Source of the DNA: Cryptomeria japonica
Taxonomy: Eukaryota; Streptophyta; Pinopsida; Cupressales; Cupressaceae
Direction of reading: 5' to 3'
NCBI RefSeq assembly: GCF_030272615.1
Contig: NC_081413.1
Coordinates: 555,297,136-555,361,135, forward strand
DNA length: 64,000 nt
Shown: positions 55,691-64,000 of the stretch, piece by piece
Position numbering within the stretch: the first letter of the stretch is position 1
Layout of the letters: every line of letters starts with the position of its first letter
Position numbers and translations under genes: made by a program
The notes under the pieces: generated by a model
Databases searched by the model: none
Seen by the model: only the letters and a program-made list of their open reading frames with translations
Told to the model about the DNA's origin: nothing

Positions 55691-57073
55691 CGTGCTATCA
55701 ATTTCTCTTGGTCCTGTGCGGATATTCTAGGCCTAGATCCAAAATTGGTGTTACATCATTTACCATTGCTACCAGGAATTAAATCGTATAAAAAAAAGCT
55801 AAGAAAGATGCATCCACATATTGCATTATGAGTCAAAATAGAACTCCAAAAGATTATGGATGTGGGCTTCATTTTACCTATTGACTATGTAGAATGGATA
55901 TCCAATCTGGTACTCGTGACTAAGCCCATGGGGGGCATAAGAATCTGTACTGACTTTCTTAGATCTAAACAAAGCATGTCCTAAGGATGATTTCCCATTA
56001 CCCAACATAGACATGATAGTTGACTTAACTGCTAGAAATGAAATGCTTTCATTAATGGATGGTTTCTCAGGATATAACTAGATCAGGATTGCACCAGAAG
56101 ATCAACACAAGATGACATTTACCTATCCATGGGGAACATACTATTGTAACATCATGTCATTTGGTCTTAAGTATGTAGGAGAAACACATCAAAGGGCTAT
56201 GATGACACTATTTCATGACATGATCCACAATATCATGGAAGACTATGTGGACGCTCTACTGGCTAAATCACAGACAAGAGAAGGTTGCCTTGAAGTCTTT
56301 GCAAATATATTTGATCGATTAGAGCAGTACAATGTCAAGTGAAACCCAAAAAAGAGTGTGTTTGGTGTAACAGCAGGAAAACTTTTAGGATTTATTGTGT
56401 CTAATAGAGGAATTGAAGTAGATCCTGCAAAGGTCAAAGAAATCATGGATATGCAACCTCCATCAACACTTAAGAAGTTAAGAGGGTTACAAGGAAGACT
56501 ACAATCTATAAGGAGGTTCATAGCACAACTAGCCGATAAATGTCATCCATTCCAGTATTTACTTAGAAAAAAGAGTTACCTTCTAATGGACAAAACAATG
56601 CCAAGAAGCTTTTCAAGCTTTAAAAGATTATCTTCTGAATACTCCAGTATTAGTTCCACCTACTCAAGGAAAGCCCCTATTACCATATATATATCAACAA
56701 AAAACTCATCTTTAGAAGCCTTGTTGGCACAACATGATGATCAAGGAAAGGAAAGAGCAATATACTATATAAGTAGAACCCTAATTGGATATGAACTTAA
56801 TTAAACTCCTATAGAACGAGCATGTCTAGTAGTGATCTTCGCATCTCATAAAATTAGACATTATATGTTGAGTCACAAAGTCCAACTCATCGCATGTTTT
56901 GATCCACTCAAATATTTGTTAAGGAGAGCAACATTGACTGGAAGGTTGACTAAGTGGGTCATGATTTTAAGTGAGTTTGATATAGAGTATGTGGACATAA
57001 AGGCAATCAAAAGGCAGATTATTGTAGATTAGTTAGCAGAGGCTCCCTTTCAAGACAGTCACCCGCTACTAAT
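55691..57073 (+). pseudogene. Element D reverse transcriptase and start of RNase H
   Basis: LHHLPLLPGIKSYKKKLRKM precedes the palm. GGIRICTDF is followed by a one-base frameshift near 55953 into LNKACPKDDFPLPNID. SLMDGFSGYN carries the first catalytic Asp. The YxDD box is YVDALLAKS, so the second catalytic Asp is lost. KKSVFGVTAGKLLGFIVSNRGIEVDPAKV is the gypsy GIxVDP thumb motif. RNase H starts as KAPITIYISTKNSSLEALL and breaks off after DIEYVDIKAIKRQI at 57073. The order RT then RNase H marks Ty3/gypsy. Confidence 0.85.
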
Positions 57074-57560
57074 TGTTAGTCCCAACTGGTGCTCAGAGGG
57101 GAGGGTTGAATCAACACTTAATCAAAATTTCACAATTTAACTTCTACCTTAAATCTTCATTCATCTTAGATCCAACAATATACTTAATCATTGAAGCAAA
57201 ATATGCAAGAATGAAAAGTTGACAGTGACACCAAGGAGTTATCTCGTGGAAACCCAATAGGGAGAAAACCATAGTGTGAGTAGGAACTCACAAAATTTGC
57301 ACTCTTTTGGAGTATGCCCAGTTAAGAACCATCCCTATTAGGAGATTACAAAGACATTGTTAGGTGCCACCCAGTTAAGGGATTTTGATCAAGGTCGGTT
57401 AGTGCCTTTACCCTGTTAAAGGTAGCATGGTTAAAGGACTTAGAACACCAATTAAGATGTTACCTAGCTAAGGGATTTTACAATAGGGACCTGTTAAAGG
57501 ACTTAGAACATCAGTTAAGAGCACTTGAAATCAGATATCCATGCCAATCCTCACTTCTCC
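57074..57560 (-). repeat. Partial LTR of an unassigned copia-like element
   Basis: Starts TGTTAGTCCCAACTGGTGCT, then CAGAGGGGAGGGTTGAATCAA, closely resembling in layout the U5 ends of the A and B family LTRs on the minus strand. Blocks such as GTGGAAACCCAATAGGGAGAAAACC and GTTAAGGGATTTT repeats follow. Element D coding stops exactly at its start. The other end was not found; the value 57560 is where the sequence becomes AT-rich, not a mapped terminus. Confidence 0.5.
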
Positions 57561-58856
57561 AACATGCATCCAAGAAATTTTTTTAATGTTTTTCCTACAG
57601 ATTGTTGTCTCCTTCCTGTGAACTCCCAAAAACAAATCCTTTCTTTTTTTTCTTTTCTCAAAAATATGTTTAACCTAAACCTTTCTAGGCTGAAAATATT
57701 TCCCCATAATATAATATTCCATTTTAAAAACTAAAATATTTTATTTTATTTCCTAATTCCCACAAAAAGTAAATGAAAATGCAATTTCCCAAAAATCATT
57801 ACTTTCCTTTTTTTTTTTCTTTTCTCACTCCCATTTGATTAACTTTCTAAAAAAATAACTAAGGAAAGTAAATCTACTTGATTTTATTTATTTCTAATTT
57901 ATTTTCGAAACTAAGAGAACAACAAATGTATTTATTTTTATTTATTTACCCACTAAGGTTTAAATAAAATTATATTCCTAAAATCATGAAATTTGCAAAC
58001 TAATAAAGGAAGGAAATTTTATTTTTAAAATCTAGAGAATAATAAATGCAACTAATTTATTTTCTACTAAATTTAAATAAAATTATATTTCTAATATAAT
58101 GCAATTTGCAACTAAATTTATTCACTTCACTTAATTAATTAAATTCATAATCACTAAAGCATTATAATTCATAAATTAAATATGCTAGCTATAAAGTGAC
58201 GCCATAAACTCAATTTAATTAATCCAATCTACTAGGGCACACAAACCGAGAATACCCAAACAAAGATTCTGAAAAAGTAAAACAAACTGACTCGATGACC
58301 GAACAAAACTAGAAGGGACGACCAACTGTAGACACTCACAAGAGTGTAACTGAGGTACAATTAGGGTCAACCACTATCTCCTCCACTCCCATCGAACAAG
58401 TAAGGTACACTCACACCTGTGGAGCCAGGTGGAGACGATACCCCATACCTATCCGATACTTGTACCTACAATGACCTGCATCATCAAACCACATATGCAT
58501 AAATACAAATATAGAATACATGACACACACACCGATGAAGGAGAATCATGACATTCCCTATCTCACCCGAGTGAGTGAAGGAAAATTGTCCCCTTTCATC
58601 CAATACACTCGTAGACATGCAACATACATGTACACGTTGCATAGATAAAGTAAAGTGTCAGCACATAGCAATAATCCATAAAATACCACAAAGCATGAGT
58701 ACTGAAAGACTGTAAATAAATCATGCATCTCATATCCAGATAAAACATGAAATGATGTCATATGAGTCTAAATAACACATAATGGTAATGTATCCACTAA
58801 AAGTAAACAATAGTAAAATATGAGTCTAATAAGTTCAAACGAGGAGGGGTACTACA
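57561..58856 (-). repeat. 3' LTR end of element F and AT-rich DNA of unclear ownership
   Basis: The right boundary is clear: ...GGGGTACTACA at 58856, adjoining the purine tract of element F. The left boundary is not. The 5' LTR of F begins TGTAATGCCCC at 63567, and no such start occurs here, so this LTR is truncated or interrupted. 57957-58119 holds an imperfect tandem repeat (AAATAAAATTATATT and AATTTGCAA at about 115-bp spacing). Confidence 0.5.
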
Positions 58857-59263
58857 TTCTCCCCCCCAAAACTAGGCTTACTCCTGGAAGCCTGAAATAG
58901 ATAAGAATAGAGCTCTCTCATCTTCGCTACATCCTCCCAAGTCATCGAGGTATCATCATTTGGGTCCCATAGGACCCTTACCTGGCTGATAGTACGACCC
59001 CTGACGATCAAATCCCGATGTTGAAGAATGCACATGGGCTCCATGGAAAGCTGCCCATCCTCAACCTGCAAAGAGTTCCAATCAAGAACATGTGTCACAT
59101 CAGGATGATAAGGTTGAAGAGCTGAAACATGAAAGACATCGTGGATGTGGGATAGACTCGGTGGCAAGGCAAGACGGTAGGAAACATATCCTATCCTCTC
59201 TAGGATCTCAAAAGGGCCAACAAACTGAGGCACCAACTTAGAACCCTTTCCATTATGGATCAA
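58835..59263 (-). pseudogene. Element F integrase C-terminus with chromodomain
   Basis: 142 codons: [26 protein letters not shown] is the gypsy integrase C-terminal domain (GPFEI). [16 protein letters not shown] follows, then a chromodomain-like [24 protein letters not shown], with STMTWED near its end. Chromodomains steer integration toward marked chromatin in chromoviruses of the Tekay/Del type. The frame passes the purine tract and ends about 22 bp inside the 3' LTR. Confidence 0.87.
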
Positions 59264-60151
59264 ACTCTTCTATGGATGCACTCTCAAGAACACCCGATCG
59301 CCAACATAAAATTGATGATCTACCCTATGAGCATCTACATACTTCTTTTGCCTATCCTGTGTAGCTACTAAATTCTCATGAATCTGCTCAACTTGCTGCT
59401 CCATTTCTCAAAGAATATCCGGTCCTATAAGCACCCTATCCTCTAGCCGATCCCAACTCAAAGGAGTGAGGCAAGGATGACCATACAATGCCTAAAACGG
59501 GGACATACCTATGGAGCTATGATATCCATTGTTATAAGCAAACTCCACTAGATAAATATAATCCTGGCAGTGTGACTGCTGGTCCATAACATACATGCAA
59601 AGAATGTCCTCCAAAATTTGATTCACTCGCTCATTTTGACCATCTGTCTCTAGGTGATAAGCTGAACTAAAGTTCAACTGAGTCCCCAAAGCATGTTGAA
59701 GTGAGGTCCACAATGCTGAGGTAAAAATAGGATCTTTGTCAGAAATGATCCCCCTTGGAATCCCATGCAATCTCACCACATCCTCTAAGAAAACTCATGC
59801 TACCACTGTTGATGTATAGGAAGCTCGAATAGGAACAAAGTGAGCAACCTTTGTCAATCTGTCAACAATGACCATGATGGAATCATGACGATGCGAAGAG
59901 ACAAGCAACCCAACAATGAAATCCATGGAAATGATATCCCATTTCCAATTCGGTACCAAATTAGGCTGTAAAAGCCTTGCCGGATGCTGATGCTCCACCT
60001 TCACCCGTAGATACTCTAAACACTTTGACACAAAATCAGCAATGTCGCGTTTCATACCAGCCCAATGATAAATTTTTCTAAGATCTGCATGCATCTTCTT
60101 GACACCTGGATGTGCCGAATAAGGTGCATGATGGGCCTCAGTCATGATCAA
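59264..60151 (-). pseudogene. Element F integrase core
   Basis: 60151-59795 holds the zinc-binding region (AHHAPYSAHPGVKKMHADL, then CLEYLRVK with Tyr for the second Cys) and the first catalytic Asp in ISMDFIVGL. After a frame break, 59779-59492 has IISDKDPIF with the second Asp and HLETDGQNERVNQ with the Glu, so the DDE triad is present. Integrase joins cDNA ends to host DNA. Confidence 0.87.
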
Positions 60152-60234
60152 AACGCAAAGACCCTCTAAAGGAGGTACATAGGTAATCTACCCTCTAAAG
60201 GCCTTCCGGACTTTATCACGGCTCTAACATCTTG

Positions 60235-60720
60235 TTACCAAGTACCCTGAGGAAGAACTCCAAGAATTTTCCCTCTCAAGTCTACTCCAAGGGACAATGC
60301 TGAAATTTCATGCCACCTGCAGCTCAAAGCATCTGCCACCACATTCTCTTTCCCCTGAATAAAATGAACCTCAAAATCATATTCACAGAGGAATTCCATC
60401 CATCTCCATTGTCGAGCATTCAAGTTCGGTTGCGTGAAGATGTACTGCAAACTGCGATGATCACTATGCAGCTCAAACCGATGCCCTAACAGAAAATGCT
60501 GCCATCTAACCAAAGCATGCACTACAAATGCCAACTCCAAATCATGAACTGGATAGTTCAACTCATGGTTCTTGAGTTTGCGAGACTCATAGGCAACCAC
60601 ACATCCATCCTGCATAAGAACTGCACCTATACCTTTTAAAGAGGCATCTGTGCATAACATAAAATCTCTAGATGGATCAGGAACTGCCAAAATCAGAGCA
60701 CTGGCAAGGAGTTCCTTCAA
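60235..60720 (-). pseudogene. Element F RNase H
   Basis: 161 codons open: MLCTDASLKGIGAVLMQ (first Asp), AYESRKLKNHELNYPVHDLE (Glu), LHSDHRSLQYIF (Asp), ARQWRWMEFLCEYDFEVHF, and GKENVVADALSCR (final Asp). All four acidic positions appear present. It degrades the RNA strand during cDNA synthesis. Confidence 0.88.
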
Positions 60721-60741
60721 AGTATGAAAAGCTGACTCACA

Positions 60742-61629
60742 CTACTGTGACCAAATAAACTTCTTCCCTTTCCTCTGAAGAGAAGTAATCGGGTGACCTA
60801 TCTGAGAAAATCCTTGAACAAAGTGATGGTAATAACCACCTGAACCCATAAAACTCTGAACTTCTGAAACATTGGTCGGTGTTGGCCAATCAACAATGGC
60901 TTGGATCTTTGAAGGATCCACAGATACACCTTCTTCTGAAACCACATGACCAAGATAGTTCACCTCTGACTAAAAGAAGTCACACTTTGCCAAATTGGCA
61001 TAAAGTTGATTCTCTCTTAAGCACTGTAACACCTGTCATAAGTGACCCTCATGATCTTCCATAGATCTAGAATAAATCAGTATGTCATCCAAGAACACAA
61101 TGACAAAATGATCAAGGTAGGTGTGAAAAACCCCATTCACGAGGCTCATGAAAACTGAAGGCACATTCGTCAACCCAAATGACACCACTGTGAACTCATA
61201 TTGTCCATAACGAGTACAAAACATTATTTTATGAATATCTGCATCCTGAATGCACAACTGGTGGTACCCAGATTTTGGGTCAATCTTAGAGAACACCTTG
61301 GCTCCCTTTATCTGATTGAAAATATCATCTATACGAGGCAATGGATATCGATTCTGGATGGTTACCTTATTCATCTATCGGTAATCAATGCATAATCAAA
61401 GATAATCATCCTTCTTCTTAATGAAGATAACAGGCACATCCCAAGGGGAAACACTAGGATGAATGAACCCCTTGGCCAACAATTCTTCTATTTGCAACTT
61501 CAACTCACTCAACTCATGAGTAGTCATCTGATATGGAGCTCTCAAAATAGGTTCTGCACTAGGAACCAAGTCAATGCGAAAGTCTATGTCTCTCTTTGGA
61601 GGCATGCTAGGAATATCCAACGGAAACAC
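60742..61629 (-). pseudogene. Element F reverse transcriptase
   Basis: Three blocks: 61629-61396 (IDLVPSAEPILRAPYQM, LKLQIEELLAKGFIHPS), 61374-61036 ([29 protein letters not shown], catalytic [13 protein letters not shown]), and 60963-60742 (NYLGHVVSEEGVSVDPSKI, GGYYHHFVQGFSQI). FLDD replaces the more common YIDD but keeps both Asp. Stops between blocks make it inactive as it stands. Confidence 0.88.
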
Positions 61630-62229
61630 ATCAGCATACTCTCAAAGAATAGGGTGACCATCAATAGTGATTTATCGACTCTCTTTTTCATCCACATCCT
61701 CAAGATTAACTGCAAAAAGCTGATACCCTCTACGCATGCACCGCTTAAGTTGCATAGCGGAAATCATACGTTGGGATATCAGTCTCTGAATTCTAACAAT
61801 ATCCACTTCCCTGCCAAGGTCATCTAAACACTCCACTATCTTCTTGTGGTAGTCTACACGAACACTATGAGATGAAAGCCAATCCATCCCTAACATAACT
61901 CCATAAGAACCCAAAGGAATGACTCAAAGGTTAATTGAAGTAAGTATGGCTCCTAGGTCTAACTCACAACTAGGAATAAAGGCATCTACAAAGACATATA
62001 CACCTGTAGCCAACTCTACTTGCCACCTATCCACCTACTTAGCAGACGCGAGTCTACACCACTCCATAATGGATGAAGAAATGAAAGAATCCGAAGCACC
62101 AGAATCAAAGAGTATAGGGATAGGAACTCCACACAACACACCTATTGTCTCAATAACTGTACCCGGATGATCAGCCTGGCGATCATCAACTGCTGCAAAC
62201 ACTCTATGGGATCTACCTACACCCCCCAC
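61630..62229 (-). pseudogene. Element F protease
   Basis: 62229-62035 includes TIGVLCGVPIPILFDSGASD, an intact aspartic-protease DSGA loop. After a break, 61914-61672 gives GVMLGMDWLSSHSVRVDYH, the ILGMDWL motif that follows the active site in chromoviruses. Confidence 0.85.
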
Positions 62230-63414
62230 TATTGGCTCTGATGTTGCTAGCCTATGACTGCCTGTTTGGTGAGAACATTGAGGATAATGAGCAGCTATGT
62301 GACCAAACTATCCACAAGAGAAGAAACCTCCTCTACCTGGTGCTCTACTACCCATCGGCCCACTAGACTGTTGAAAGCTTCCTCGGCTAGGGGCATGAGA
62401 TGCACCCTATGAGGACTGCCCTGAAGGACCCTGCCTTCTCCTCTACCAATTCCTCTTCCTCCTATGCTCTATTCCCACTGAAAGGTGCATTCCCTATCTG
62501 CACTCTAGACTCTCCACCAAGTGCATGGCTAAGGTTCAACTCAACCAACTTGGCTTTCGCCATGGCTACCTCAACTATTGCAAGCTCAAACACTCTCAAT
62601 CCTCCATTGATGTGGTCATTCAAACCCCTCAAGAAGTGCTAAACAAGCATAGCCTCATCATTACCAATCCCAGCATACTGTTTAAGCTCATAGAACCTAT
62701 GCTCAAACTAGTCTACTGACAACCCATACTGACGCAGAGCGTAGAACTCATCTGCCCAAGTTTGCCTCCACTGGGGTGAGAGAAATCATGCCCTGAATCT
62801 CTCTAGAAATATCTCCCATGATACAGTGTTAATGCACACATAGATCTTCTCCTCCTTTAATCTCCACTAGATCAAAGCAAAACTATCGAGACACATAATA
62901 GCACATCTCGCCTTGGTGTTGCTACTATATGGGAACTTAGTGAAACACCAATCCAGATTGATAAGCCAGGTCTCTATCTCAAGACTGATACCTTTACCTT
63001 CAAAGTAGGGAGTGTTGGAACTCATCAAGTCCTTTATGTGACCCAAGGAAGCTGGATCTTGGTCAGCTAGGATCTACCTCCTCCTGGGTGATTTCTCTCT
63101 CTCTCTCTCGCTCCTTTGGAACCTGCTAATGTGACTCCTCACCCTGAGCATGAATAGATTGATCAACCTCAAGCCTGGGGCCTAACCTAGCCAAAACCTC
63201 CTAAAAAATCTGTCTCATCTCTTCCCTTTCAGGAACCTTCTCTCCTGCATGCTGTGAATCTTGATGAACACTATTTCAGCTCAACACTCACATGCGTGGG
63301 TGGTGGTGAAGGACTATGATAGTTAGAACCTCAGCCCCATCCCCCACACCTTCCTCCACCTCTGCCTCTATTGAGATCACCTGTATGGCCACCTCCCCTA
63401 GTTTTCCTAGCCAT
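62230..63414 (-). pseudogene. Element F gag, heavily broken
   Basis: An ATG at 63414 opens MARKTRGGGHTGDLNRGRGG, a basic Gly-rich start. Later pieces are out of frame and stop-rich. Near 62320-62270 a decayed zinc knuckle reads as CG-stop-FGHIAAHYP, followed by CSHQTG. Gag-like content is inferred from position between the primer site and the protease. Confidence 0.6.
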
Positions 63415-63552
63415 TACCTAACACTACAAAAGGGAAAATGGTTCAGGTCTACGCCCAGTATAAAATAAGGGAAGCACAACATTAAGACCTAAGAAAAAGG
63501 TGATGTTGAAAGGGCTCACTACAAACCCAGAGTACCCAGTGTTGAAACTTGG

Positions 63553-63564
63553 GCTCTGATACCA
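63553..63564 (-). other. Primer binding site of element F
   Basis: TGGTATCAGAGC on the minus strand, two bases inside the 5' LTR, complementary to initiator tRNA-Met. Confidence 0.85.
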
Positions 63565-63566
63565 AA

Positions 63567-64000
63567 TGTAATGCCCCACCAGGAACCCTAGAGGAAAACA
63601 ACACAACTAGGCAACTAAAGGGTGAAATTTTTTTTTTGGAAAGATTAAGTGCATTAATTATAACAATTGCATGTTTAATAATACAATGAAAGTCTAACAC
63701 ATGATTTCCTAAGGGTTACCAATGAAGATTAATTCGCAAATTATATTAACACCATGGTTAATACAATTGTCCATCTAATTAGGAAAATTAATTGCTTAAA
63801 TTAAAACATACTCATACATCTAAATTCCATAATGAAAGAATTTAAAGTATTCCACTGCATTTTTTTTTCCATAGATCATTTACACATAAGATTAAAACAA
63901 CTGAATTAACATACATGCCAATGAAATAATATTGCAATATCCATAAATACATGGTTTCCAAAAATATAAATGAATACATAGGTTACAATGCCAAGGATTA
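63567..64000 (-). repeat. 5' LTR of element F (runs off window)
   Basis: Begins TGTAATGCCCCACCAGGAAC on the plus strand, which is the U5 end. At least 434 bp, AT-rich. The far end is beyond the window. Confidence 0.8.

Larger units (their letters stand above)
46561..57073 (+). mobile_element. Ty3/gypsy Tat-like element D, 5' part (3' end not found)
   Basis: Likely 5' LTR 46561-48048 (TGTCTCATTG...ATATGACA), then primer-site sequence TGGTGAACCCAACGTGAAC, a long leader, gag remnant, protease, G-patch, reverse transcriptase and part of RNase H, in gypsy order. Coding ends abruptly at 57073, where another LTR sequence begins. No integrase or 3' LTR of this element is recognised in the window, so the target duplication cannot be checked. 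It follows the 3' end of LINE-2. Confidence 0.75.
58857..63566 (-). mobile_element. Ty3/gypsy chromovirus element F (internal region)
   Basis: On the minus strand: primer site TGGTATCAGAGC beside the 5' LTR (63567), gag remnant, protease DSGAS, reverse transcriptase, RNase H, integrase and chromodomain, ending at purine tract GGGGGGGAGAA beside the 3' LTR. Domain order (integrase last, with chromodomain) marks a plant chromovirus. The polyprotein is broken by stops and frameshifts at several points. Confidence 0.9.

Noticed and set aside
57074..58040. Complete 967-bp solo LTR with ACTAAT duplication
   Set aside because: ACTAAT recurs at 58041 after a CA, but a 6-bp duplication is atypical, the sequence after it is AT-rich and does not resume element D coding, and ACTAAT is frequent there.

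Overview
The window is plant nuclear DNA, most likely from a gymnosperm. It is AT-rich, holds a spliced NLR immune gene with long-tailed introns, and is otherwise almost entirely LTR retrotransposons and LINEs nested in each other. The retroelement types (Ty1/copia with initiator-Met primer sites, a chromodomain Ty3/gypsy, Tat-like gypsy with a G-patch, RNase H-bearing LINEs) and the depth of nesting fit a large conifer genome, possibly Cupressales. The species-level guess is inference only.

Layout. 1-975 holds the ORF1/ORF2 junction of a LINE on the minus strand, running off the left edge. About 1150-1320 is a decayed PPR fragment. 1636-5950 (minus) is the one clearly intact host gene: a seven-exon NLR whose exons join in frame to about 945 residues. 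It has a Cys-rich, helical, non-TIR N-terminus, an NB-ARC with TNL-like motifs and a short LRR. 5951-11150 is mostly noncoding, with two tRNA-like SINE candidates, a tandem duplication, a doubtful hydrophobic ORF and a decayed transposon-type gene (9060-10560).

From 11150 onward the window is a stack of insertions. LINE-1 (minus) is split by copia element C (11825-18162, target duplication CAAGT). LINE-2 (plus) survives in three pieces (about 18291-18580, 34107-35160, 44898-46527). It was split first by copia element B (18581-34106, duplication GACTC) and by a gypsy-type solo LTR G (35161-44897, duplication GTATG/ATATG). Element B is itself split by gypsy element E (23061-31135, duplication CATGG), a gag/protease-only non-autonomous element. 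Solo LTR G is split by copia element A (35193-41841, duplication AATAA). A's 3' LTR is split by a 489-bp solo LTR S (36019-36507, duplication ATACC). A gypsy element D (LTR about 46561-48048, internal region to 57073) follows LINE-2; its leader carries a solo LTR of the A family (50090-51137, duplication GAAAC). A further LTR fragment begins at 57074. Chromodomain gypsy element F (minus, about 58857-63566, 5' LTR running off the right edge) ends the window.

Most retroelement coding regions carry stops and frameshifts and are annotated as pseudogenes. Exceptions with long open frames are the gag of element E (727 codons) and parts of A, B and F. No CRISPR array and no convincing functional tRNA or rRNA gene was seen. 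The observations I rate highest are the NLR domain combination, the nested stratigraphy (including a 3.1-kb solo LTR found because it interrupts the LINE reading frame), and the small structured repeats in the LTR and leader of element E.
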